A DNA stretch of 64,000 nt from Anastrepha obliqua (Eukaryota > Arthropoda > Insecta > Diptera > Tephritidae). Below, piece by piece: positions 1 through 13,500 of this stretch. The stretch covers positions 122,667,879 to 122,731,878 of the forward strand of contig NC_072896.1 of assembly GCF_027943255.1 (NCBI RefSeq), given 5' to 3'. The notes under the pieces were generated by a model. It saw nothing but the letters and a program-made list of their open reading frames with translations. It was not told the origin of the DNA and searched no databases. The stretch's first letter is position 1; every line of letters starts with the position of its first letter. Made by a program: the position numbers and the translations under genes.

Positions 1-410
1 TTTAAATGTTTCAATAAAATATTTAAAATAAAATAGTTAAAAAGAATAACAGGAAAAACATTTTAATGCTTAATTTTTTAAAAAAAAAAACATAAATGTT
101 TGAAAAAAAAATTTAAAAAAAATGAATGTTTACTTTTCAAAAAAAAAATTCTCTGAAAATTATTTAAAAAGAAATTAAATGTTTGAAGAAATTTTAAAAC
201 AAAACTTAGTGTTTGAAAAAGCATTACGAAATAAAACTACAAAAAATGTTTAATGGTAAATTTTTGGAAAAAAAAAATTATGTATAAAAACAAAAAAAAT
301 CACATTTAAAAAAATATAAAAACAACTATTAATTAAATGTTTGAATAAAATTAAATGTTTGAAAAAAATAAATGTTTGAAAAAAATATTAAGAAACATAT
401 TTAAAAAAAT
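1..410. repeat. Degenerate AAATGTTTGAA simple-repeat array
   Basis: The word AAATGTTTGAA or close variants recurs about a dozen times between runs of A (for example near 5, 95, 125, 176, 205, 247, 335, 350, 369). It is irregularly spaced and has no coding potential. Confidence 0.6.
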
Positions 411-1404
411 ATAATAAAAAAAACTACGCTTTTAATACCAAGTCGACATGCATTTTTTTCGAAATAATACATTTCTTTTTTCAAACCTCCAAGAAGTTTA
501 AATTTTTGGATTTTTTCCATATTTTTTAGCTCATACAGGAGAAAAAACCTGCAACAGTTAAAACTTTAACCAACTTGGAGAGCTCAATAAATTTCTCCTA
601 AAAAAATTAAAAAAATGTGAAGAAACGCTTTTTAATACTCTTAAACTAGGTTGTCCCCTTAAAGTCTAAAACAGCGGAAGTGCCTAAGTCGCGCTCAAAA
701 TACTTTATCAGCAAATTATGATGTCATAGATATACCTGTACACCTGGGAAATAAGAATAAGTTATATGCCAGTATTATGCGATCAAACTGGCTGAACTGC
801 GTACCATAATTTTTTCGAAAAATCGAATACAAAACCGTAGAATTCGGATAAAAAGTTTGTGGAATTTTTCTAATTTTTTATAAAATTTGAAAATTGGATT
901 TATGTGATTTTCGTCAGACAACGAACTGTGTTTATGTACCAAAAAAAATAAATTTTCTTGCAAAACAGAAAAATAGTCAAAACTGGTTCGAATGTTGATG
1001 TGCTATACTTTGTCGCGCGCTGTACTTAAACTAATTGTGAGCATAGAACAGGGCTTACTTAAAGATCCGAAAAGCGTGGGTAGATTATTGATCATAAAGA
1101 ATGAGTTTTGAATTTCTCCTTGGAGGTTATAAAATTTATGACTAACCTTCTTCCGTTTGACTATATAAAGAAATAAATTACTTGTTTGATTACTTCTCGC
1201 AATGCATTTCAATGCTTATATTTTTTGCAATTTCATTTTTTTTTTTTTTGTTGTTTTCTTAGCCGTATCACTCACTCTGTTTTATCACATCCAGACACTA
1301 CAATCACACAAAAAGTTTAAGCCTCCATCAAATATAGCGAACGCTTAAGAGATATGCATTCATACGCACATTCACAACCAAACACATAAAAGATATCCAC
1401 TCAC
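1..1404. other. AT-rich intron 6 of EPT1, no exon seen
   Basis: The first ~400 bases are a degenerate low-complexity array of A-runs and the unit AAATGTTTGAA or close variants. The rest is AT-rich intronic sequence. I looked on the minus strand for the C-terminal EPT1 exon and found none. Confidence 0.6.
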
Positions 1405-1585
1405 CGCAATATTGGAAAATAACGTTCCGAAGAGCACGAATAGTATGCGCGGCGACAGATCAACGATGCTATTACGCGAGAAAAAGCACCAAAATGTGGT
1501 GATTGCGAAAAGCCACAAGAAGGGGAAGAGCGGTCGCACCGCCTCCGTGAATGGACGCATTTTGCCGGTTTTATTTTTGTATGAT
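1405..1585 (-). CDS. EPT1: EPT1 coding exon 6 (last one in window)
   Basis: 181 bases, phase 2 in, phase 0 out. Acceptor CTTTGCAG, donor GCG/GTGAGT. Encodes SYKNKTGKMRPFTEAVRPLF followed by a tryptophan/phenylalanine-rich membrane segment and LSPRILFVLFGTLFSNIA. The stop in reading lies beyond the donor, and no acceptor followed by family-like sequence is visible in 1-1404. Confidence 0.93.
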
Positions 1586-4500
1586 CTGCAAAGAGGAGGC
1601 ATAAGAGTTTTAATACTTGTATGTGTGTGCACAGATAGACTATTAGGTTGTGTTGTTTATGTAGTGAATGAGAGTGCAACGATTTTTGTGTTTTTTTTCA
1701 CTTTATTTTTGTTATAAATGAAAATATTAGTAAATGGAATTTTATTTCATATAGCAAAACTTTGAAATTTATTAAATACTTACAAGTAAATATTTTTGAT
1801 GATAATTGGATGGCTGCTTATCATGCTAGAAGTAAGTAAGACAATGGCAAATATATGTGCCATACTGATGCCTAAAAAGGGGCGTGCATGCCAAATATTG
1901 GGACCGACGAGGGTAGTGAAGAATAACATCAAGCTTACGCCCTGTGGAAAGAGAGGCGAGAAATCGGTCAGTGAATTTTCTTTGAAATAATAACAATAAA
2001 ATTATTTAATTATATCTTCCTGCTTCTGCAATAAATAAAAAATATTAGGAAAAATTACACAGTGCAACAAAATGATTTGTATCCACAGTAAAAAGCAAAA
2101 TTTTATCTGTTTTACTGATAAAACTAAAACTAACTAACCAAAAATTTATTAATATTAGACATAGGTTTGGCTGATTTCAGATACGGTTTTTGCCCTAATG
2201 CACCCGAATTTCATATAAATCAAAACTGTAAGTTTTGTGGTGGCACAAAATGAAAAAAATATACGAAAATTACTGATACAAATATTTGATAAAGTGCGGT
2301 GTCTTCTTTTTTTCACAATAATTCTATTTAGACGCCCTACCTAAAAGTGAAAAAAAAATAATAATAACAGAAAATTACTATAATATAAGACTAAAAAACC
2401 TAATTTTTTCACATTGTTGCACTGTGTTACTGAAGTGTATACATAAAACTATAAATTTTTTTTCGTAGCCGCTGGATCTTTATTCGCTGCGCTATGTCTA
2501 TATCGTCGTAAAGCTCATACAGCTCATCGTTCCATCGCCTGCGATATTCGCCGTTGCCAACGTGCAAAGGTGCAAAAGTCTTGCGCAGAATCTTTCTCTC
2601 AAAGACTCCAAGAGGCTTCATCGGATGTTGTCATCATCCACGCTTCTACGCCATACGTTAGGACGGGCATAATGAGAGCCTTGTAGAGTGTTAGTTTTGT
2701 TCGTCGAGAGAGGACTTTACTACTCAATTGCTTACTTAGTCCAAAGTAGCACTTGTTGGCAAGAGAGAAAATGCCCTTAAAAATAACTGCTGTTCAGCTG
2801 AGTTCTACCATTTTTTAGCTATTTCACTCGGCTGGCACACTTTCATACTATTCCCAAAGGGATAATGAAATAATTTTTTTTAAACAGACACCGCTTGCTT
2901 CGTCCAATTTCAATCAGTTTTATGTAAGTAAAAAATGGTTACAAGTGAGTCATTGGGAGTATTGCGCATTGCTGGCTACTACTTTTTCCCATCTTTCTGC
3001 TAGATCTCGTATACCGTCGCGGTAAAACTGTTCATCTTATGAAGCTATCCACGGATCAAGCCATTTTTTTATGTCTTCATATGAATGGAACTGCTGGTTG
3101 GCTAGACCATGTGCCATCGATCGGAACAGGTGATAATCGGACGGCGCAATATCTAGAGAATATGGCGGGTGAGGTAGGATTTCCCAGTGTTTCCAGGTAG
3201 GTTTTAACGGGTTTGGCAACGTGAGGCAGAGCGTTGCCATGCAATAGAATCACCTTTTCATGCCTCTCCACGTATTGCGGGCACTTCTCGCGCAGTCCTC
3301 GGTTCAATAGCATCAACTCAAGTCGATACCGATCTCCAGTGATGGTTTCACTTGGTTTTAAAAGTTCATAATAAAAAATACCAACTTGGTCCCACCAAAT
3401 ACATAGCATAACCTTCGCAGCGTGAATATTCGGGCGAGGCGACAACATAGAAGTATGACCGGGCAGTCCCCATGACTTTCTTTTCTTTGGATTGCTGTAA
3501 TGGATCCATTTTTCATCACCCGTTACGATGCGATGAAGAAAACCCTTCTCTCTTTTGGCGGGTTTCTTGCGTTTCACACGGATCCTCATTCACGCAGACG
3601 GTCATCAACGTTAAAATCAGCGTCTTTGAAGCGACGGAACTAATCTCGGCACGTTGTTTCACTTAAATCAGCATCCCCATAAACTTTTTGTAGCTCTCGA
3701 TGCGCTTTAGCCGCCGTTTTTTTTGAACGAAAGAGGAAAATCAACACTTCCCGCAAATGACGATTATTCGGCACAAAATCAGACATTTTCACAAAAAGTA
3801 TATGATACCAAAACAAAATCACTAATGTGTCGAAGCAGTTTGTTTACCATATGTCTAAGCTTGGTTTATGACGTTTAGGTTATGTTAGAATCGACTAGCA
3901 CAAACTGCTGGCGGCATTTATTGACAAAAAGCTGGAACTTAGTTGCGCACCTAATAATTTCTCTTGTCCGACTGATTTTAGATGAATCTACAAGGTCGTG
4001 TGATGATCACCGCAAGGAACTTCTGGAGAAACGGGCTCCACACAAACAGCGATAACTTTTACAATTATTAATTTTTTTTTTGAAATTATGCTAAAGCAAA
4101 AAACAATTGACAAGCAAAAAAATTATTGAAAATCATCATTTGTTCGGAACTATAACTACCCCTAACCTCTTAAGTGAATATTCCGGTTTCATATGTAGGT
4201 ATACAGCTGGTGTATGAGAAGCAGCGGTAAGATACAGAATTCAAAAGTACTTTCAAAAACATAAAAATATCAAAACTACTCTTTACTATTTTAAAGTGAT
4301 TCACCTATAGCCATTTCGTTTACACCCCATTTCAGCGTAGCCACTAACTCTGAACGCGAAACACATTCCAATCGCATTTGGGGGACTTAAAAAATAATTT
4401 CCCTCCTTTCACATTTCCATCGCCCAAAGCAATCACAACTGCATGGGTGCACCACATACAACCACATATTTTACGTGTATGAGTCTTTTTGTTTATGTAT

Positions 4501-7500
4501 TTTCATGATAACTTACCCACATCGTGCAATCGTAGCCCCACGGCAAGAACATAACTCCAGTGTTGTACTTTTCGACATGTGTCAAATAAAAATTAAGAAA
4601 AACATTCCATATAACGAAAAACATTTGAATCGGCGGCAAATCTTTAGTGCCAAATAGTGAAAACATATAAATGGGTATCAGCACAGCTGAATAGGAGTCC
4701 AGGCCGTGGTCGAAGAGCTCGCCGAGCGGGCCGCTGGTGCCAGTACGCCGTGCTTGCTTGCCATCCATGCCATCTGTGTGAGAAAAGGAAGCGGAAGCAA
4801 AAGAGAAAAAGGGGAGGGTTATAAACGAATAATAAAGCTATGCAAAGTGGTTGGCGCTCAAAAATATGCAATAAAAATTTCGTCTACTCGTACATGTCTG
4901 TATGCGCGCGTACTCAATTTAAAAGTTTTCGCCATTGCCAAATTACCGGGCATATTTAAACAAGTAATATACAAACAGGTTGGCTTCTAGTGATGATATT
5001 TGAGCGCAACTTTACCTTTTCACTAGCAAATGTACCTGAAATCATTACTGCGGTAATGCGGTTATGCTGTACTGCAGTGGTTGAGGAATTTATATGGGTT
5101 TTTGTTTTGTTTTTAATTATTTCATTGCGCTGAATTTGCGTGGATTACATAAAGTACATATTCGAGTAGAAAAGTGGAAACTTTTTTTGAAAAATAAATG
5201 GTTGTATATTTATGGTTATGTAAGGGGTCGTAAGTAAGACGTACATTAAAGTATTAAATTTTATAAAAACAACATTTAATCACAAAAATAAAATTAATAT
5301 TATTGGATTCATTTATTTCGATATCAAGAAATTGCTGAAGAACAAACTAAAAACGCAAAATTTTCTGCCACTATATCAATAGAAATTATTTACCAGTAAA
5401 ACAAAAAAAAAATTAATTCACAAATCGAACGCACAGCATGCGGTGAAATGAAATCACCTCAAAATTTTATCCAGTTTTACCTATTCTTCTTTTAATTTTC
5501 ATTATTTTTTTCACATAAAAACACTATTCATTTTTTAACAAAAACCACTTAAATCCCAAAATTCTTTCAACAATTAGATATATTCCACAAACTTTTCATC
5601 ACAGTTCCATGGATTTTAATTAGAGTTGCTCGATAAAGTTTTTGCATGCCATTTTTGCTTGGGTATCTGAGACTTATGTGGGGCACAGCACTGTATTATG
5701 CTGATTTTCCTTACATTTGATTGTAAGCGGATAATGATTTCTCTGTCACCATTTGCTTTTCATTCAATTAACGCTCTTTGAGGTGGTTATGATAAAAGAA
5801 ACGCTACACCACATTCTCTTCTTACTTCTTCCGACTTTAGCGAGAAAATTAATTTGAAGCCTTCTGTTGTCTGCCTTTGGCCTTAGTCGTTTTTAGCATC
5901 GTTCTTATGGTTCCAAATCGTGTGCCTGATTTCATGCAAAAGCTCGTCAACTGCATCAGATGCCGCTGTTTTTCTTGTAGTTGAGGGACACTGTGTCACC
6001 GAATGCAACCAAAATGAGGTTCGTCTAGAGAGATGTACGTAACACATGCAACGAAGCGAATGCTAGGGGTGCTTTGGAACACCCTTCTACTTTGCCACTG
6101 TTCTGCTCTTTATAGGACACGTCAAATGTGCCTAGGATCAGCATATTTTTCATCCTTGAATTGTATTGCTGACAAAATGCTGAACGTTTTATATATTTTT
6201 TATATGTATTTTTATTTTTTTATATGTTTATTTGATATATTTTTTTAAATATTTTGTTAATATATTTTTCATAAATATTTTTATATTTTTTATATGTATG
6301 TATATTTTTTTAAATATTTTTGATATATTTTTTATATACAGGGCCCGCCATCTATCGTTACGGATTTGAACTAGGTATTATTTGAAGAATGGTAAACTTA
6401 GCTGTCATCTAATTTGACAGAAAATTAGTTTTATTCTTCCGCTGAACGAATATGGTTGTGTATACGCTCAAAGAATGCTGGGAAATATTGCGACATTACT
6501 TTGAAAATCATGGTAATGTTGCAGAATGTGTACGAAAATTACGTACGGCAATGGGAAGAAGAAAAGCACCGAATGAAGTGTATGTGCGTTACTTTGCGAA
6601 AAAAGTAAGAGAAACTGGGTTGCTTATTGACAAACCAACGCGTGACGCCGTTGGATTATTATCTTTGGGGTGCCGTCAAAGACCAGTGTTATGCCAACAA
6701 ACCAGCAACAATTGATGCACTGAAGACCAACATACGCGATGTCATAGCTGAAATACAGCCGCATACAATCGAAAATGTGTTGAAAAATTGGACCAATCGT
6801 ATGGGATGGTGCATGGCTAGCCGAGGCAGCCATATGAATGAAGTTGTGTTCCATCATTAACCGGAAGGATTGTACTTCAAAATAAAAAAAACAGTTTGGA
6901 AAATATTGAGTAGTTTCTTTTTTATAGCATTTCTAATTCCGTAAAGTTATATGGCGGACTCTTTATTTTATATTTCCTTCCTGTATTTTCCGGTATTGCC
7001 CATTTTCTCCAAATAAAAAAGAATTATGCGCTACACTGAACAAATATAGTCAAAATTTGTCAAAATGTTTAGCTGCTACCCTTTTTGTCGCATGCTGCAC
7101 CTATCCTATGAAATTTGAAGTCACCTTTTTTGCAAGATTTAGGTGAAAAATCTACCTTCTTAAAATGATTTTTTTTTTTCATTTTGAAAAGTCACCTTTT
7201 TTTGACCGATTCTCGCATATTTAGGTGAAAAGTTTACCATTTTTTTACAAATGTTTTTTGTTTTCTGGTTTTTAAAGTGCTTTTAATAAAGAAAAATATA
7301 TCTCGCGAAAGCATTTTGTTTGTGACCTAAGCCTTTATATCTTGCGACCACAGCGATATTTAAATAAATTAAATAAAATAATATTAATCTGCTTGCAGTA
7401 GAAAATTGGCTAAAATAGTAATCACTAATTTTCACAATATCAAAATTAAGAGAGAAAAAAATGTATATATGGCACTCGCAAACCAGCTGGAATTGACAAG

Positions 7501-10500
7501 TACATTGACACAGTTGCCACTGCAGCCACGAAATTGCCAACTCACTACCGCGAAACTTACCTAAATTGTAGTAAAGTAAAATATTAATAGCCGCCACCGA
7601 CCAAACCCAATGCGGTACTGTGTGTTCGGCGTTGTTCGCTCCCTGAAAATCCCAGTCGTAATATGCAATTAAAATGAAATTGACCACGGTTAACAGGAAG
7701 CCGGTGAATGTGATGAGATTCGGAGCGAGCCATTTCGGTAGGAACTGCAATAAAACATTTTGCCAGCGCATTTGTAAGTATATTCGACAATTTGCATGCA
7801 CACACACACGCATACATACATACATTCGAATAAGTTGGAGTGACTAAGTGTGTGGGTTACTGCACGCGCGTGTGTTTTGTTGCTGCAATACTTGTACAAA
7901 ATTTTACAATTACAACAGATGCGGCACGATTGCAGCAGGGGCTAAGCTGACCCGCAATGTACACACACACACATATACACTACACTTAGGGAATTGCGGC
8001 AATGGTTAGATTCCACTTTTAGGTGGTGCTGCTGCCCAAGTGTGGGAAAAGCACACAACTTAAAAGTATGGACTATTTAAATAGCACTGAATCCTTTGCG
8101 CGCAAACACACACACACCTAGAAACCACTGCTTATTAAACTTTTATGTGACTGTATGCGCATGTGTGTCTACATTTGTTTGTATGTACGTAAGCACCTTG
8201 ACACAAAGATAGCTACAGTCAAAGGCTGCACTTCACTAGAAAGCCCTGCGTTTTCGACTTACCTGCACACACCAGTTCCAAAACGGATGCATAACATAGA
8301 CGCTGATGTAGCCCGTGTCGATGCTGTTGTACTGAAAACAAAAAGAGGATGAAAAGATATGGAGTTTCGGGTACATAGCAGCGGAAATAAGAAGTCATTA
8401 AAAATGTTGTGGAAAAGCTGAAAATAATTATAGGTCCGAAGAGTGAAGAGGCGCTGTGCTATTGGGAGCAGCAGCTGAAATAACGTGGTTCAATTAATTT
8501 TTTAACAAATTTCTGTTGCATCCTAGTGGGTGTTGCATTATTGAATAGCTGAAGTAATTGAATTTTTCGATAGCAGGTATACAATTTGAAGTCAACAGAG
8601 GCACTGCACAATTGCAGGTTGAGGTGCTTCGTTCCGGAAAAGGTAGGTACCACCTTGGTTAAAAAGTTCCCGGAACAACCGCCAGGTGGAATTCTAAGTC
8701 AACTGATTAAGGAAATTAAATTGCCGATGAATTGGCCAACTGCGGATCAGCGCGGTTACCCCACAAGGGACCAGAGCCAATAATCGGAATCAGTTCTACA
8801 GGAATCACGAATTGGATGAGCGTTGATGTATGCAATTTACATAAACAGCGATGGGCAAGTCTAGCAAATACTTTTTTTATTTACGTTTCTAGCCTCGTTC
8901 TTATCTTCTAATTTCCAAATCGTGTAATTGATTTCATGCAATAGTTCGCCAACTGTATTAGGTGCCGATGTTTTCCTTACTAGTTGACGTTGCTATAATG
9001 TTAGGTATGAAGGCTCTATGCTCAAGTTTGAAGTTTCTAAAAAATCACGTTAATTTTTTATACATTTTTTTATATATTTTATATTTTTTCCATTGCGCAT
9101 TCTTTCTAAATAAAAAGGTTGATGCGCAACACTTCAACAAAAATAGTCAAAACTGGTCGAAATATTGAAGTGCCATCACTTTGAAATTTGAAAAGTCACA
9201 TTTTCTTGAACGATCCTCGTATATTTAGGTAAAAAATCTACCTTCTAAACATCCTGCAGAATTGCAAAGTGCGTTGTGACAAGCCCCAACAGAAAACTGT
9301 TGAACTTCCTTTTACAACTTGGAAGAAAAAGCGTTTGGTTGATGGTCGCTGCACTACACACAGCACTTGGGACAAGCATATGACCGCCATTGGAAACCTT
9401 GTGGACCCGGTTTGCTTGTCTTATTTAGAGGAGGCGGATAGTACCGCGGATTTCATTTGTGAGAGTCCTGCCTTTGCTGGAGCGAATTTTGGGTTCCGAT
9501 GTCATGAGAATGAGTAACATTCGTTCCTTCAAACACGAGGATATTTTCAGAGTTGGCAAAAATCTGGAAATTTTTCACAGCGCTAGCTCTACCTCTTGCT
9601 GTCTTTATTCCATCCTATCTCTTTCTTTCTGTTACTGCTCTCTTTTCCTCCTTCACAATCTGCCCTTTTACTTTCCAAAGCCTTGAATACAGCTTGAATG
9701 TAAGCTTTTTGCCTGAGTGTTTTAGGAGTTACCAATCTTTCGGTGCTTCCTGGCTCGCCTTGTTCAAATTTCAATTTCATTTCAAGCCAGCTGATTTGAG
9801 TTTTGTTTTTGTTATTTTGACACACCTGTGATTAACATTCCTACCAAAATCGTATTGTTTCGCCATTCTTCTTCTTGATTAGTGCTATTACCGCTTAAGA
9901 GTCGTTTCTTTTTCGTGCTAACCGGCGCAAGTTGGGAACACCAAATGAAGCCAAGCCACCACCTGATTTTTCTAACGGAGAGGAAGCCTTCCTCTTCCTT
10001 TGGTACCACCAGCTGGTATCGCCATTACTTGGCAACTTTAAAAGCTACGACGTTTTGGGTAAATCTACCTCTGAATGTATTTTCGATTTTTTACAGTTAA
10101 AGGAATGGATTCTATGGGAAACTGTTTCGGTAATGATATGTACTCTAAAGAAAACAGCCAGCTACGAGTGAGACATGAATGCTTCAGAAGAGAGCGTGAG
10201 TCAATCGAGAATGACGAACGCAGTGGCAAGCCGTCGACAACGAAAACTGATCAAAACATCAATCAAGTGCAAGAAAAGTGGATCAATGCCCACAAAGTTG
10301 ATCAAATACTCATCGGAGAGTTGGTAGAACTCAACCTTTGCTTATGAATCCATTCAGGATATTGTAGTTAATTACAGCTTTGCGCCGAGTTGCTGTAAAG
10401 TCGGTCGAAAAGGATCTGAATCTCGTGCAAAAGGATACCGTATTGATATCGCCAAATGCATGATTTCCAAGGATGAATCCGACCCAATGATCCCCAAACT

Positions 10501-13500
10501 GAAGACGAGACGCGGATTTATAAGTACGGCACGCAATCCAGACATCTGGCGAGTGAGTGGAGAGCACCGAAGGAAGCAAGAACTAAAAACAAAAAACCAC
10601 GGCGTTTTCAGTCAAAAAGGAAAGCGATGCTCACAGTTTTTATGGGTTGCAACGGTATTGCACATCAGCAATTTTTGTCAACCGCTCATATAGTTAGAAA
10701 AGACATCCGCTTCTTCGTGCCAGAATGACTCGGTTTTTTCATAGCTGACAGGGACTATTATATGGGCATTGTGAGACGTTTACGTGAAGCAGTTCGCCAA
10801 AAAAGAAAGGATTTGTGGAAAAACAACTCGTGAATTTTGCAACATAATAAAAAAGTACCCTCGCACAGTGCCATTATTCTCTGTGAATTTTTTACCAAGA
10901 ACGAACGAGTACCATTCAACAGCCATCGAATTCGATTAAATTTTTTTCTGTTCCATCGGCACTTTAACAACAAAGGAAGTAATAGGGAAGTAATAGAAAA
11001 ACCAAAGACGGTCCAGATGGCTAAACCGAAGGTAGAGCTTCACAAATGTTGCGAGAGTTGGATCAAACACTGGCAAAAGTATCTTACAGTTGATGGTACT
11101 TTGAAGGCGATAATATCACTTTTGAGGAAAAAAATTTTTGTTTGAATTTTCTGCGTATATTCCGGGAACTTTTTGATCCAGGTGTTGTACATGATACGAT
11201 GAATGCTTTCTTTGAATACTTGCGATATGAGGCATAATTGTAAATACAAAAAAATTGTGAATTGTATACGAAAACTGAATATGGAATGAAAGTATTAATT
11301 AGAAAGGAAGTGGGCATAGTAAAAATAGTGCGCTTTTACTTTACTTTTAGTAGCATTCCATCAAATGAAAGAGTACAGCAGGTTGGCTTATTTGGGAAGC
11401 CAAGAGAAAGCCAAATTTTTTTCAGTTCGCTTGCGAGATTCTTAAAGTTAATGTTTCCCTTAAAGTGTAACGGTATTTTACATGTCAGAAAGGTAATCTT
11501 CATCGAACGTCGTAGGTGCTCTTATTTTCGGCTCTTTGTATGGAGGTCGTCACAATACTTAAAATAAAAATAGTCTTTAACAATAAAAAAGAGAACTAAT
11601 TTGACAAGCGAATGCCGGGGAGAAATGTGAAATGAACAACAGCGTTCGTCGAATCGACGAATATTACCTGTTAAGGATTAAACATTTAAGTAATTTTTTT
11701 ATCAAAACTATGAATAATACTAAAAATTCTGGTGATATCGAAAATGTGTATCAAATAAGGGGGTATACTGATTGAGTACCTGATATTTTTTTGTTTTGCT
11801 TTTATATATATTTAAAATTCTGTGACAAATTTTACAATGCATACGGCGAGAAAAAATTCGCTTTTTTTTTGCTTTTGTTCGTATGCATTGTCTACTCATA
11901 AATTATACTCAGTTTCATGGCAAATTTAGTTTGTTAACAATGGAGTGGGGAGCTAAAGAAAATCGCATTGCAGTGGTTGCAGTACAAAATGTGGTAGAAC
12001 TACAAGTTCGATTTACGAATTGCTGAAAAAACTTAATATTTCGAGAATGTTTGATAGACAGAAAAAGAAGTGGTTGCCCTAGCGTGGTTCGAACGGGTGC
12101 AGCCATAGGAGCCGTTCGAGAAAGAATTCGCAGAAATCCCCTTAGTAAGTAGAAAATCATGGCCAGGGAAATGAATGTATCGACCATATCCATGTCAAGA
12201 CTAATTAGAGATGATCTCCACATGAAAGCCTACCATCGCTCAACTGGACATCTTCTGACAACGGGCTTGAAAAAAATTAGACCCGACAGATGCAAGCAGC
12301 TTCTTCGCGGTCAACGGCCATGAAAGTAATCTTTTCACAGATGAAAAAATGTTCACTGTTGAAGAAGTTTTTAATAAGCAAACCACAAAATCTATGCTAA
12401 AATTTCTAAAGACGCAAAAATGTTGTCCAAGGGTTCAACGAGGCCACCATCCAGCCTCCGTAGTAATTTGGTGGTAGTGTCTTGTAAAGGCGTAACAACT
12501 CTTTATTTTTGCGAAAAAGGGGTTTAGACCGAGACAAAAGTGTACTAGGAGGATGTTTTAGAGGGCGTAGTGAGAAGCAGTTGAGCAGTAGTCTCTTTAA
12601 TGGAGACCGTTGGATCTTCCGACAAGATTCCGCTCCAGCCCATAAGGCAAAAACGACCCAACAGTGGCTAAAAAACAATATTCCTGGGTTCATAGCCGCA
12701 GAAGATTCGCCGTCTGAAAGTCCAGATCAGAATCCATTGGAATACAGTTTACGGTCAGAATTGGAAAAATGGCCTGTCGAAGACCTCACAGAGTCTCAAA
12801 ACAATCTTTGGTTTGAGCAGCGACGTCAATGTCCATGGAAACCGTGCGTGCTTCAATAGCTGGACGGTCTAATCGTTTGAAGGTTGGTGTAAAAGCAAAT
12901 GGTGAACATTTCGAATGAAAATTTAAAAGTTGTTTTGTTGATATTAACTTGATTAAATAAAACTAACTTCATTAAAAAAGGATTATAATTTCATATCTAT
13001 AACAGACTTAACTTGTAGCAGAACTTATGGCAGGACTAAGTATATACTTATATATATAATTGGCACTTAGACCCTTTTTGGGTGTTTGGTCGAGCTCATC
13101 CTCTTATTTGTGACGTGCGTCCTGATGTTGTTCCACAAATGGGGGGATCTACAGTTTTAACGAACGGCAAATGGTTTTTTACGAGGAGCTTTTTCATAGC
13201 TCGAAGGTTTGCCATTGTCTGCCGAGAGGCGCCCGCTATTCATTCCACCATTTTTACACTTCCGAATGGTAGTCAAGCACCACCCCATTCGGCTACGGCG
13301 GCCGCTCTACATACATGCATTTATTACTAATAAATGCTAATACAAACAAATAGCTAACAAGAAAGGCTTAATCATATCTAATTAGCAGCAACAAATCCAA
13401 TGCGATTACATTGACTACAACATCTGCTTCATCAAAAAGGGTTTAGCATTACTGCCACTTGAATTAAAAAAGTTCAATTGCTAATATAATTTTTAAGTCG

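Noticed and set aside
1003..1212. Minus-strand ORF as the last EPT1 exon
   Set aside because: The peptide is not membrane-like and does not align with the EPT1 C-terminus, and no good acceptor is in phase.
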